DNA from: Actinomycetota bacterium
Lineage (GTDB): Bacteria; Actinomycetota; Thermoleophilia; UBA2241
DNA length: 64,000 nt
NCBI GenBank assembly: GCA_012514235.1
Contig: JAAZAR010000105.1
Location: 1 to 64,000, forward strand
Direction: 5' to 3'
How positions within the stretch are numbered: the stretch's first letter is position 1; the number at the start of each line of letters is the position of its first letter. The notes below the pieces were generated by a model that saw only the letters and a program-made list of their open reading frames with translations, did no database searches and was not told the origin of the DNA. The position numbers were made by a program, and so were the translations under genes. This document shows, in pieces, positions 18,045 to 27,717 of this stretch.

Positions 18045-18773
18045 ATGACGGGCAGGCACCGGCGAGGGGTGAGCGGGAGAGACGTGACGCACCTCGGCGT
18101 GACCACCTCCGGGGACTCGGTGGTCGAGCCGGCCGGGGAGCAGGAGCGCACGGTGTCCGGCCCGGACCGGCCAATCCTCCGCCTCTGCACCGATGCCGAC
18201 CTGCCGGCGATGGTCGCCGTCGTCAACGCGGCGGCGACCGCCTACGCGGGCGTCATCCCCGCGGACCGCTATCACCAGCCGTACATGCCGCTCGAGGAGA
18301 TCATGGCCGAGATCGCGGCCGGGGTGCGCTTCTGGGGACTCTTCGAGGGCGGCGAAGGCGCGAACGCCGGCGAAGAGGAGGTCGCCGCCGCCGGGACCGC
18401 CGGCGCGGCCCAGACCGGCGCTGAAGCGGAAGCGACCGTCCGAGTCTCCGGCCCGCCGCCGCTCCTCGTTGGCGTGATGGGCATCCAGGACGTGGACGAC
18501 GTGACGCTGATCCGGCACGCCTACGTGCGGCCGGACCGCCAACGCGCCGGCGTGGGCGCCCACCTGCTGACGCACCTGGTGCGCCTGGCCGCCGCCGACG
18601 GGCGGCCGCTGCTGGTGGGCACCTGGGCGGCCGCCTGGTGGGCCGTGGCGTTCTACGAGCGCCACGGCTTCGCGCTCGTCACCCCGGCCGAGAAGGACCG
18701 GCTGCTGCGCCGCTACTGGACGATCCCGGAGCGGCAGGTCGAGACGTCGGTGGTGCTGCGCTACCGCGGCTGA
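18045..18773 (+). CDS. GNAT-family N-acetyltransferase
   Basis: LRLCTDADLPAMVAVVNAAATAYAGVIPADRYHQPYMPLEEI...LIRHAYVRPDRQRAGVGAHLLTHLVRLAA...AFYERHGFALV. Confidence 0.85.
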   Translation: MTGRHRRGVSGRDVTHLGVTTSGDSVVEPAGEQERTVSGPDRPILRLCTDADLPAMVAVVNAAATAYAGVIPADRYHQPYMPLEEIMAEIAAGVRFWGLFEGGEGANAGEEEVAAAGTAGAAQTGAEAEATVRVSGPPPLLVGVMGIQDVDDVTLIRHAYVRPDRQRAGVGAHLLTHLVRLAAADGRPLLVGTWAAAWWAVAFYERHGFALVTPAEKDRLLRRYWTIPERQVETSVVLRYRG

Positions 18774-18826
18774 CGCTGCAGTCGGCGACTCCGGCCGGCC
18801 CCGTACGCGGCCGTCGGCGACCGTGG

Positions 18827-18855
18827 TTTACAAGCAATGCTTTAAAGGATATGTT
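18827..18855 (+). promoter_or_regulatory. putative sigma70-like promoter with palindrome in the spacer
   Basis: TTTACA-17 nt-TATGTT; AAGCA-a-TGCTT (18832-18842) inside the spacer; 8 nt before the ArsR-family ATG at 18863. Confidence 0.5.
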
Positions 18856-18862
18856 GTGAGAC

Positions 18863-19618
18863 ATGAAGGACGACCGGACACGGCGAGGGAAGGCTGCGCG
18901 ACGCGCGGGGGCGCCGGCAGGCGACCTCCGCGCGGAGCGTCCGAAGACCGTGGAGCTCCGCGACGCCCGCGCGCTCCGGGCGCTCGCGCATCCCACGCGG
19001 CTCAAGCTGGTCGGGCTCTTGCGGATGCGCGGCCCGATGACTGCCACGCAGGCGGCGCGCGAGCTCGGCGAGACGCCTCAGCGCTGCACCTTCCATCTGG
19101 GGCAGCTCGCCAAGTACGGGCTTGTCGAGGAGGCCGGAGGTGGCCGCGGGCGCGAGCGCCCGTGGCGGGCAACGGCCTCCTCGACGAGCTGGCCCAACGT
19201 CATGCGCGGGCAGGAGGCGGCGGCGGCGTCCCAGCTGCTCGAGGGGGTCGTGGCCGAGCAGCACTTCGAGGAGCTGATGGCCTGGGTCGACCACAAGCTC
19301 GAGGAGCCGGAAGAGTGGCAGCAGGCGGCGCAGCTCAACGACGCGCTGGTGTACCTCACGGCGGACGAACTGGCCGAGCTGGGACGCCGCGTGTGGAGTC
19401 TGCTCGAAAGGTACGAGGAGCGGAACGAACGTCCCGAGCTGCGACCCGACGGCTCGCGTCCGGTCGCCTTCTTGAACCTGGCGTTCCCGCGGATCCGACG
19501 GGGGCGGGCAGCGCCCGAAGCCGTCGACGAGGCTGGACCGGCGACGCCGGTCCAGCCGAGAACGGCCGACGACTCTGAGCCGGGACCGCCGGCCGAGCCG
19601 GAGGCGGCCGGCGGCTGA
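18863..19618 (+). CDS. ArsR-family HTH transcriptional regulator
   Basis: RALAHPTRLKLVGLLRMRGPMTATQAARELGETPQRCTFHLGQLAKYGLVEEAGGGRGRERPWRAT. Confidence 0.88.
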   Translation: MKDDRTRRGKAARRAGAPAGDLRAERPKTVELRDARALRALAHPTRLKLVGLLRMRGPMTATQAARELGETPQRCTFHLGQLAKYGLVEEAGGGRGRERPWRATASSTSWPNVMRGQEAAAASQLLEGVVAEQHFEELMAWVDHKLEEPEEWQQAAQLNDALVYLTADELAELGRRVWSLLERYEERNERPELRPDGSRPVAFLNLAFPRIRRGRAAPEAVDEAGPATPVQPRTADDSEPGPPAEPEAAGG

Positions 19619-19644
19619 CGGCGGCCGCTCTCCCGGGGCCCATC

Positions 19645-20979
19645 ATGAGGCTGCTCTCCCGCCTGACTCCGGCGCTCCTCGCGGCGCGCCCCGCCTTCCG
19701 CAGGTTCTGGGCGGCACAGACAGTGTCGCTGATCGGCGACCAGATCACGCTCATCGCGTTGCCGCTGGTCGCCGTGCTCGAGCTGGACGCAGGCGCCGCG
19801 GAGATGGGCTATCTGACGGCCGCGGCGCTCGTCCCCGCGTTGCTGTTCTCGCTGCACGCCGGAGCCCTCGTGGATCGGCATGGCCGCCGGCGCCGGACCA
19901 TGATCGCCACGGATCTCGGGAGAGGTCTGCTCCTGGCGATCGTCCCGCTGAGCACGGCCTTCGGCGTACTCTCCTTGCCGCTCCTCTACGCGGTGGCGTT
20001 CCTCAGCGGCGCCCTCAGCGTGCTCTTCATGGTCTCGTACAACGCCCTGTTCGTGGCGCTGGTGCCGCGTGTCGACTACATGGGAGCGATGTCGTTGCTC
20101 AACGGGAGCCGGGCGCTGTCGGGGGTGGTGGGACCGAGTATCGGAGGCGCGCTGGTGCAGGCGCTCACCGCTCCCGTCGCCCTCGCACTGGACGCGGCGA
20201 CGTACTGCGTGTCAGCGTTCTTCCTGCATCGGGTGGAGGCCGTCGAGCCGCCGAGAGAGGAGGCCCAGAGGGGCCTCGTGCTCGGCGGGGTCCGCTTCAT
20301 CGCCGCGTCGCCCGTGGTGCGGTCGGCGCTCGCCGCCACGGCCACGCTCAACATCTTCGACTACGCCTTCCTCGCGCTCTTCGTCCTCTACGTGACGCGC
20401 TCGCTGGGGCTCTCGCCCGGCACGCTGGGCCTGGTGCTCGGCGCCGGGGCCGTGGGCGGCGTGATCGGGTCCCTGCTGACGGGACGGATCGCCCGCAGCA
20501 TCGGTGTTGGGCCCACCTTCGCCGCCGGCTGCCTGGTGTTCCCGCTGCCGCTGCTGCTGGTGCCGCTGGCCGGCGGTCCGCAGAGCATCGTGCTGCTGAT
20601 GCTGCTGGCCGCCGAGTTCGGAGCCGGGTTCGGCGTGATGATGCTCGACATCAGCATCGGCTCGATCTTCGCGGCGACGATCCCCGACAGGTTCCGCTCG
20701 CGCGTCAGCGGCGCCTACATGATGGTCAACTACGGGGTGCGCCCGCTCGGCGCTCTTGCGGCGGGCGCGCTCGCCACCACGATCGGCACGCGCGAGACGC
20801 TGATCCTCGCCGCTGCCGGCGGCGGCCTGGGCGTGCTCTGGCTGGTGCGCTCGCCGCTCCTGCGCATGCGCGACCTGCCCGAGCCCGAGCCGGCGGCCGG
20901 AGGGCCCCCGGCGAGTGACCCGGCCGGCGGCGAGTCCGTGCCGCAGGCGCCGGCCGGGGCCGGCGCAGAGGCCGCCTAG
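19645..20979 (+). CDS. MFS transporter (DHA3-like)
   Basis: RPAFRRFWAAQTVSLIGDQITLIALPLVAVLELDAGAAEMGYLTAAALVPALLFSLHAGALVDRHGRRRTMIATDLGRG. Confidence 0.92.
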   Translation: MRLLSRLTPALLAARPAFRRFWAAQTVSLIGDQITLIALPLVAVLELDAGAAEMGYLTAAALVPALLFSLHAGALVDRHGRRRRTMIATDLGRGLLLAIVPLSTAFGVLSLPLLYAVAFLSGALSVLFMVSYNALFVALVPRVDYMGAMSLLNGSRALSGVVGPSIGGALVQALTAPVALALDAATYCVSAFFLHRVEAVEPPREEAQRGLVLGGVRFIAASPVVRSALAATATLNIFDYAFLALFVLYVTRSLGLSPGTLGLVLGAGAVGGVIGSLLTGRIARSIGVGPTFAAGCLVFPLPLLLVPLAGGPQSIVLLMLLAAEFGAGFGVMMLDISIGSIFAATIPDRFRSRVSGAYMMVNYGVRPLGALAAGALATTIGTRETLILAAAGGGLGVLWLVRSPLLRMRDLPEPEPAAGGPPASDPAGGESVPQAPAGAGAEAA

Positions 20980-21087
20980 GCCGGCAGGAGCGGGCGGTCC
21001 GACGCCCTCCCGTCAGACTTGTCCTTCTCCGGGAACACCTCGGGCAAGCCGTCAGGCGCGGCAACCAAGGCTCACCGGAGGTCGACC

Positions 21088-21513
21088 ATGCAGTCCAGAC
21101 TCAATCCGTACATCAGCTTCCGCGACAATGCGCGTGAGGCGATGGAGTTCTACCGGGGCGTGTTCGGCGGCACGCTCGACATGACGACGTTCAAGGAGTT
21201 CGATGTCGGCACGGGTCCGGAGGAGGGCGACAAGATCATGCACGCCATGCTCCAGGCCCCCAATGGCATGGTGCTCATGGGGGCAGACACGCCGAACGGC
21301 GTCGAGTACACGCCAGGTAACACCATCAGCATCTCGCTGAGCGGCGATGACGAATCCGAGCTCCGCGGCTACTACGAGCGACTGAAGGAGGGCGGCCAGG
21401 AGCGGATGCCGCTGGAGAAGGCTCCCTGGGGCGACAGCTTCGGCATGTTGACGGACAGGTTCGGCATCGACTGGCTGGTCAACATCAGCGGTGAGGGCGC
21501 GCTGCAGGCGTAG
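21088..21513 (+). CDS. VOC-family (PhnB-like glyoxalase) protein
   Basis: LNPYISFRDNAREAMEFYRGVFGGTLDMTTFKEF...HAMLQAPNGMVLMGAD...PWGDSFGMLTDRFGIDWLVNI. Confidence 0.92.
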   Translation: MQSRLNPYISFRDNAREAMEFYRGVFGGTLDMTTFKEFDVGTGPEEGDKIMHAMLQAPNGMVLMGADTPNGVEYTPGNTISISLSGDDESELRGYYERLKEGGQERMPLEKAPWGDSFGMLTDRFGIDWLVNISGEGALQA

Positions 21514-21537
21514 GGGCGCGCCGGTATGATGCGGGTC

Positions 21538-22137
21538 ATGCCGGTCGAGAACGCCGTACACGAGGCCGCGCGCCTGTTCGCCGCAGGCGATGCGCGCGCG
21601 GCCGCCCAGCGTCTGCGCGCGCACCTGGCCGCGGGCGGCCTGCCGCCCGCGGCCGAGGCCGACGCGCGCTACCTGTTGGGCCGGGTCCTCGGTGCCTTGG
21701 GCGACCGCGAGGGCAGGGCGCACGAGTGGGTCCGCGTGCGGGACCTGGATGCCGCCGCCCCGACGGGGCCGACGCTCATGACCGGGGAGGAGTTCGAAGC
21801 CGCGGCGGCCGCGGCGCTCGACGAACTCCCGCGGGCGCTGCTCGACGAGCTGCAGGGCGTGGGCATCATGATCGAGGCACGGCCGTCGGCGCAGCTGGTG
21901 CAGGGCGGCCTCGATCCGCGCGTGCTGGGCCTGTACCACGGAGTCCCGCTCAACCGGCGTTCGGTGACCTTCGGCGCTCCGTACGCGGACACCATCCATC
22001 TGTACAGCGCCAACCTGGAGCGCGTGAGCTCAAGCCGCGCCGACCTGGCGCGGCTGATCCGCGTGACCGTGCTGCACGAGACGGCGCACTTCTTCGGCTA
22101 CACGGAGGGCCAGCTCAGGAGCATGGGGCTGGCCTGA
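21538..22137 (+). CDS. zincin-like metallopeptidase family protein (PF06262-type) with helical N-terminal region
   Basis: LVQGGLDPRVLGLYHGVPLNRRSV...DTIHLYSANLER...VTVLHETAHFFGYTEGQLRSMG. Confidence 0.85.
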   Translation: MPVENAVHEAARLFAAGDARAAAQRLRAHLAAGGLPPAAEADARYLLGRVLGALGDREGRAHEWVRVRDLDAAAPTGPTLMTGEEFEAAAAAALDELPRALLDELQGVGIMIEARPSAQLVQGGLDPRVLGLYHGVPLNRRSVTFGAPYADTIHLYSANLERVSSSRADLARLIRVTVLHETAHFFGYTEGQLRSMGLA

Positions 22138-22145
22138 GCCAGCCC
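22126..22145. terminator. short convergent hairpin including the TGA stop
   Basis: gggctggc ctga gccagccc; TGA of the metallopeptidase gene lies in the loop. Confidence 0.45.
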
Positions 22146-22147
22146 GC

Positions 22148-23782
22148 TCAGCGCTTCACGACCAGCGCCTTCTTGACGGCCTTCGACTGGGTGTTGCCGG
22201 CGAGGTCCGTCGCCGTCACCCACCAGGTGTATCTGCCCGCGGCGAGGCGAGCCGGCTTCCACTTCGCGCTGTCGGCCACGTTGATGCGCCGCACGCCGAG
22301 CTTGACGCGCGCCTTGATCTTGCCCTTCGCGGTGGCGACCAGGAGGGTCAGCTTCGCCTGGCCGCCGTATGCGTCCGTGACGCGGAAGGCGAACTTCGCC
22401 GCCTTCTTCCTGCGCGTCGTGACGTTCTTGAGCGCCTTCGTGACCGGCCGCGTGGAGTCGCGCTGCAGGACGACGTCGGCGACGGCGGTCGGCGCCGACG
22501 GCGTGAGCTCGATCGGCGTCGCGGCTGCGGCCGTCCCGGCCGCCGGCCAGTACTGCAGGCCGTACACCGGCGGCTTGCCCTGGCAGGCCAGCACGTAGAC
22601 GCCGTCCGGGATGCCCGTGAGCGTGTAGGCGCCCGCGGCGTCAGTGACGCCGGCGGAGACGGGGAAGGGCCCGGTCTTCGGCGGCTGCCCCGGCGCGAGG
22701 ACCGGCTCGATCCGGACGCCGGCGACCGGAGCGCCGGTGCGGCTGTCGGTGACGATGCCGCTGAGCGTGCAGGAGCGGCGCATGACGGCGTCGGCCGTAG
22801 CCGTCCCGCCGGCGGCTACCTCGACCATGTCGAGGTCGGCCGGCGTCGCCGGGTCGGCGTCGTAGTCCAGCGGCAGGTACACGCCGGCCGGGTCGCTGAA
22901 GCTCACCGAGTAGGACTGCACCGTGGAGATCTGCAGGCCGCGGAACGCGAAGGAGCCGTCCGCGGCCGTCACCGTCATGAGCTCGCCCTGCGCGTTGCCG
23001 TCGCGGCGAGCGCGCACGACGATGCCCGCCAGCGCGTCTCCGGCCGTGTTGTGCACCGTGCCGGTGAGCTGCGCGGAGCGGCGCAGGACGGCATCGGCTG
23101 TGGTCGTCTGACCGGCGACCACTCTGACCATCTCCCGGGTGGCCGGCGTCGACGGGTCGGCGTCGTAGTAAAGCGGCAGGTACGTGCCGGCCGGGTCGCT
23201 GAAGCTCACCGAGTAGGGCCGGCCCGCCCCGACGTCCAGGTTGGTGAATGCCCAGGAGCCGTCTGTCGCGGACGTGGTGGTGAGCTGACCCTGTCCGCCG
23301 CCGTCGACCCGGGCGGTGACCGTGATCCCCGGCAGTGCTGCGCCCGCCGAGTCCTTGACCGTACCGGCCAGCGTTCCCCTCAGGGTGGTGTTGAGCTGGA
23401 CGACCTCCAGCGACGACACGCTTCAGCTGTAGCCGAACAGCAGCCCCGCCTCGAAAGACGACTGGCCGTAGAGGTAGGTGGTGGTGAAGACCCCTGCCGG
23501 GTCGGAGACCCGGACCTTGTACATGCCCGTCGCCGGAGACTCCATCTCGAAGCTGAAGTAGCCCCCGTCGGGGTCTGTGGTCCCCGAAGCGACCGGGATG
23601 CCGGTCGCGCTGTCCAGCGCCTCGACGAGGATCCCTCCGAGGGGATTCTGGTAGGCGTCGTACACGCTTCCGGTGACGACGCCGGCGACGGCCGGCGGCG
23701 CGGTCGCCGCGGCGCCGGCCGCGAACGCCGCCACGCTCAGGAGCAGAGGGGCGAGCAGGGTGAGACATCGACGGACGCGCAT
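22148..23782 (-). CDS. secreted carboxypeptidase-regulatory-like (Ig-like) repeat protein interrupted by in-frame TGA at 23423-23425
   Basis: Two same-frame ORFs (23782-23423 with signal peptide; 23419-22148) separated by one TGA; tandem GxVxDxxGxPLxGIxVxA repeats (GSVYDAYQNPLGGILVEA, GTVKDSAGAALPGITVTA, GTVHNTAGDALAGIVVRA, GIVTDSRTGAPVAGVRIEP) continue across it. Confidence 0.7.
22883..22914. repeat. 32-bp exact direct repeat, copy 1
   Basis: gccggccgggtcgctgaagctcaccgagtagg, also at 23186-23217; encodes SYSVSFSDPAG in two tandem repeat domains. Confidence 0.85.
23186..23217. repeat. 32-bp exact direct repeat, copy 2
   Basis: Identical to 22883-22914. Confidence 0.85.
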
Positions 23783-23910
23783 GCACTCTCCTTGGATCGG
23801 GCGCTAAGCAGGGCGGCAGTGTATCAGGACGCACTGTTGGGGCGGTACCGTTTGTTGACGGCAAGGCGGGCGGGAATCCGGCCGAAGACGACTGCGCCGC
23901 ACGTGCGGCG

Positions 23911-24819
23911 TCAGGCCTCGGCCGCTTGCAGCACCTCGAGAGCGCGCAGCGTGACCCAGCGACTGGGTTCTCCCTTGGTCTCGATGGGGACGACGAAGCG
24001 GTCGTTGAAGGTCTGCTCGAGCCTCCAGCGACCGTCGGCGTCGGCCTTGGAGGCGACGAGGTCCAGCGCTTCGCGCGCCCGCTCGTCGCCCGCGTAGGCC
24101 GGATCGAGCCGGGCGAGGATCCAGAGGATCTCGAGCACGTCGGTCTGGTACATGAGCGGGAAGCCGAAGCGCTTCCAGCCGGGTCTGGAGACCTTGGTCA
24201 GGTCGTGGCTGCGCTTGAAGATGTGGTGGCGCAGCAGGTACTCGGCGCCGGCGTCGACGGTGGCCTGCATCGCCGGCGTGCGGCGCTCGGGCGGCACCTC
24301 CGCGAGCGCCTTGAGCGCCTTCACCGCTCCCATGTGGCAGGTGTGGCGGCCCCAGCACATCTCGATGTGGTAGGGCCAGTCCGTGGGGACGTCGGCGTCG
24401 CCGTCGTCGAACCGCTGATAGGTCGTGATCCAGTCGAGTCCTCGCTGCACGCGAGGGTCGTCGAGCATGCCGAGGCGGATGAGGGCGAAGACCATGTTGC
24501 CGGTGAGGCACGGGGCGACCATGGAGTGGAGGCCGCCGCCGGCGCGCTTGCTGCGCTGGGAGGAGAAGCCGCCTGAGTCCGGGTCCTGCGCGTCGCGCAG
24601 GACCGCCTCGCAGGCGGCCCGCACCCGCGGGTCCCCGCCCTCGGCGCCCAGCTCCGCGAGGATGATCAGGCTCCACACGGTGCTCCGGTACTTGCCCGTG
24701 TAGAAGCTGTCGCGCTCGACCCAGTGGCCGTCCGGCAGCTGCGCCGCGAGGATGGCCTCCACCGGCGCCTCGCGCTCCTCGACCCAGTCGAGGGTGGTCT
24801 GCGACGGGTTGGTGGTCAT
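23911..24819 (-). CDS. prenyltransferase/squalene-oxidocyclase-repeat (terpenoid cyclase-like) protein
   Basis: ILAAQLPDGHWVERDSFYTGKYRSTVWSLIILAELGAEGGDPRVRAACEAVLRDAQDPDSGGF...CLTGNMVFALIRLGMLDDPRVQRGLDWI. Confidence 0.8.
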   Translation of the reverse strand: MTTNPSQTTLDWVEEREAPVEAILAAQLPDGHWVERDSFYTGKYRSTVWSLIILAELGAEGGDPRVRAACEAVLRDAQDPDSGGFSSQRSKRAGGGLHSMVAPCLTGNMVFALIRLGMLDDPRVQRGLDWITTYQRFDDGDADVPTDWPYHIEMCWGRHTCHMGAVKALKALAEVPPERRTPAMQATVDAGAEYLLRHHIFKRSHDLTKVSRPGWKRFGFPLMYQTDVLEILWILARLDPAYAGDERAREALDLVASKADADGRWRLEQTFNDRFVVPIETKGEPSRWVTLRALEVLQAAEA

Positions 24820-25024
24820 GTCCTCAGCCTCCGGAAGAGAAGCCCACCGAGACCGCGGCTCCGGGAGGCCGGAGGGCCGGAGCCTCACGGGCGATGGATG
24901 TCCTCATGCTGGCATCGCCGACCGTGACAGTCAATGCACGACGGCGCCGCGGCCGAGCGCGCGTGAGCTGCGGCCGGTCCCGCGTGAGCCGCGGCCGTCC
25001 GGCGGGATAGAATCTGCCGACCCG

Positions 25025-26557
25025 ATGGAGACCTCGCGAGGCGACATGACGCACGAAGAGACCCTCGACCCCCAAGACTGGTCGGAGCTGCGCGCGCTCG
25101 CGCACCGCGCCGTGGACGACGCTGTGGACTACATGGCGTCCCTGCGCGAGCGCCCCGCCTGGCAGCACGCGCCGGCGCACGTCAAGGAGCACTTCTCCGG
25201 CGGCGCGCCCGCCGGGCCGCAGGCCGTCGAGGAGATCTACGCCGAGTACCTCGAGTACGTGCGGCCCTACCAGCTCGGCAACAGCCACCCGCGGTTCTGG
25301 GGCTGGGTCCTGGGCACGGGCACGCCGCTGAGCGTCGTCGCCGAGATGCTGGCCGCCTCGACGGATGCGGTGAGCGGCATCTACTCGTTCGTCGCCAACA
25401 ACTACGTCGAGCTGCAGGTCCTGGACTGGTGCAAAGAGCTGCTCGGCTATCCGACGGAGGCGGGAGGCCTGCTCACGAGCGGCTGCTCGGCGTCGAACCT
25501 CATCGCCCTGGCGGTGGCGCGGAACGCGAGGGCAGGCTTCGACGTGCGCGGGCAAGGGCTGGCGGCCGACGACGCCGGCGCGGCGCGCCTCACCGTGTAC
25601 TGCTCCACGGAGGCGCACTCGTCGCTCACGAAGGCCGTGGAGCTGCTCGGCATGGGTACGACGTCGCTTCGCCGCGTGCCCGCCGACGACCTCATGCGCA
25701 TCGACCTCGACGCGCTCGCGGAGCTGGTCGCCGCCGACCGCGCCGTCGGCCTGCGGCCCGTCTGCGTGGTCGGCGTGGCCGGCACCACCAACACGGGCTC
25801 GATCGACCCCCTGCCCGAGCTCGCCGACTTCTGCGTCGCGCAGGACCTCTGGTTCCACGTGGACGGCGCCTTCGGCGCCTGGACGGCCATCGCTCCCGAG
25901 TCGCGGCGCCTCGTCGCCGGCATGGAGCGCGCCGACTCGCTCGCCTTCGACCTGCACAAGTGGATGAACCTCACCTATCCGGTCGGCTGCGTGCTCGTGC
26001 GCGACGCGCAGGCGCAGCTGGACACGTTCTCGCTCACGCCGTCGTATCTGGCGCACGGCGAGGGGGAGAGAGGCCTGACTGCCGTCGACGTGCCCTGGCT
26101 CTCGGACTTCGGGTTCGAGCTTTCGCGCGGGTTCCACGCCCTCAAGGTGTGGATGGCGTTCAAGGAGCACGGCACCGAGAAGTTCGCCCGCGTGATCCAG
26201 CAGAACATCGACCAGGCCCGGTATCTCGAGGGCCTGGTCACCGCCACGCCGGGACTCGAGCTGGCGCTCCCGCGGCAGCTGAACATCGTCTGCTTCCGCT
26301 ACGTGCGTCCCGAGCTCGACGACGCCGCGCTTGACCGGCTCAACAAGGAGATCGAGCTCGAGCTGCAGGAGCGCGGCATCGCCGTGCCGTCCGTCTCCAC
26401 CGTCAACGGCCGGAAGTACCTGCACGTGGCGGTCGCCAACCACCGCACCCGCCGCGAGGACTTCGACCTGCTGGTCCGCGAGGTCGTGCGCCTCGGCAAG
26501 GAGCTCGCGGCCGGCTCAGGCAGTCAGCGCACGTACCTCGCGCCCGAGATATCGTAG
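25025..26557 (+). CDS. group II PLP-dependent (aromatic amino acid) decarboxylase
   Basis: NSHPRFWGWVLGTGTPLSVVAEMLA...LTSGCSASNLIALAVARN...VCVVGVAGTTNTGSIDPLPELADFCVAQDLWFHVDGAFGAWTAIAPE...DSLAFDLHKWMNLTYPVGCVLVRD. Confidence 0.93.
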   Translation: METSRGDMTHEETLDPQDWSELRALAHRAVDDAVDYMASLRERPAWQHAPAHVKEHFSGGAPAGPQAVEEIYAEYLEYVRPYQLGNSHPRFWGWVLGTGTPLSVVAEMLAASTDAVSGIYSFVANNYVELQVLDWCKELLGYPTEAGGLLTSGCSASNLIALAVARNARAGFDVRGQGLAADDAGAARLTVYCSTEAHSSLTKAVELLGMGTTSLRRVPADDLMRIDLDALAELVAADRAVGLRPVCVVGVAGTTNTGSIDPLPELADFCVAQDLWFHVDGAFGAWTAIAPESRRLVAGMERADSLAFDLHKWMNLTYPVGCVLVRDAQAQLDTFSLTPSYLAHGEGERGLTAVDVPWLSDFGFELSRGFHALKVWMAFKEHGTEKFARVIQQNIDQARYLEGLVTATPGLELALPRQLNIVCFRYVRPELDDAALDRLNKEIELELQERGIAVPSVSTVNGRKYLHVAVANHRTRREDFDLLVREVVRLGKELAAGSGSQRTYLAPEIS

Positions 26558-26634
26558 CCGCCGCCGGCGGTCCCTGTGCCGCCGGCGGACGCGTGGCTCG
26601 ACTCCGACACGTCAGGCCGGCTCGACTCCACTGG

Positions 26635-27090
26635 TCAGGCCGCGGCTGCCGCCGCGGCCCGGCGCTCCGCCTCCGACTTGAGGGAGCGCAGGCCCTCGCG
26701 CAGGCTCCCGCGCAGCGTGCGCTCCATGCGCGAGCGGAGGAAACGCACGGGCAGGCCCTCCCAGGACTCGGCCTGCCGCACGAGCGTGCCGCCTTCGGAT
26801 GCCTCGAAGCTGAAGGCGTCGACGGCCTTGATGCCGAGGGTGACCCCCGTCCAGACGATCCTGTGAGGCGGGTCGACCTCGGCGATGCGCGACTTGATGG
26901 TGCCCGGCCCGGCCTTCCATTCGAACGACGTGCCGGTCGCGACGCTGCCGTGCAGCGTCATCGAACGGACTCCCTTGTTCCAGCTGGGCCAGTGCTCGAC
27001 GTCGGCGAGCACGTCCCAGACCGTCTGGACGTCGGCGTCGATGCGGATCTCCTCGCGTGCGATGACGGGCGCCTGCGTGTTGATGTCCAT
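26635..27090 (-). CDS. SRPBCC-family protein
   Basis: APVIAREEIRIDADVQTVWDVLADVEHWPSWNKGVRSMTLHG...FEWKAGPGTIKSRIAEVDPPHRIVWTGVTLGIKAVDAFSFE. Confidence 0.88.
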   Translation of the reverse strand: MDINTQAPVIAREEIRIDADVQTVWDVLADVEHWPSWNKGVRSMTLHGSVATGTSFEWKAGPGTIKSRIAEVDPPHRIVWTGVTLGIKAVDAFSFEASEGGTLVRQAESWEGLPVRFLRSRMERTLRGSLREGLRSLKSEAERRAAAAAAA

Positions 27091-27239
27091 TGGGTCCCCC
27101 GCGGAGTCTGGTTGTCGCCCTCCTTCTACCCGGGGGGCGGTGAAGCATGGGCTCGACGCGTTCACGCTTCTTGAAGCGCCGGCGACGGAGCCGCTGCGTC
27201 ACCGGCAGTGACGTCCGACCCGTCCTTTATCCTGATGGC

Positions 27240-27716
27240 ATGGACGGAGCAGACGACACTCAGCGCACCGACGCGCACACCATCGAGGAGGCGATCGCCG
27301 CCCTGCCGCAGATCGCGGCCGCTCTGGAGCCCAGCCAGCAACCCGCCGACGGCAGCTGGGTCGCCCTGGCGGTCCACAGTGGGGAAGAGGACGCCGGCGC
27401 CGCCGATGCCGACGTCATCCACCGCGCCTGGTTCACGTGGAGGTACGACACGCCGCTAGAGCCGCTGGACGAGTCCAGGTACCTTGAGCTCACACGTGAC
27501 GAGGAGACGGACGCCATCAAGGTCCCCGTGTGGCTGTTCGGGCTCACGCCGCTCGGCCCTGACGAGTGGCGGCTCGACTACTGGTTCGCCGCGCCCCTGC
27601 GCATGTGGATGGGCCCGCGGGCGGGCAACCGCGTCCAGAGCATGGGCGCAACCTACGTGGCGCGGCGGGATGCCGACGGGTGGACGCTGGACAGCGGGGA
27701 CGTGCTCCTGGGGTAG
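27240..27716 (+). CDS. conserved hypothetical protein
   Basis: MDGADDTQRTDAHTIEEAIAALPQ...AWFTWRYDTPLEPLDESRYLELTRDEETDAIKVPVWLFGLTPLGPDEWRLDYWFAAPLRMWMGPRAGNRVQSMGATYVARR. Confidence 0.6.
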   Translation: MDGADDTQRTDAHTIEEAIAALPQIAAALEPSQQPADGSWVALAVHSGEEDAGAADADVIHRAWFTWRYDTPLEPLDESRYLELTRDEETDAIKVPVWLFGLTPLGPDEWRLDYWFAAPLRMWMGPRAGNRVQSMGATYVARRDADGWTLDSGDVLLG

Positions 27717-27717
27717 C

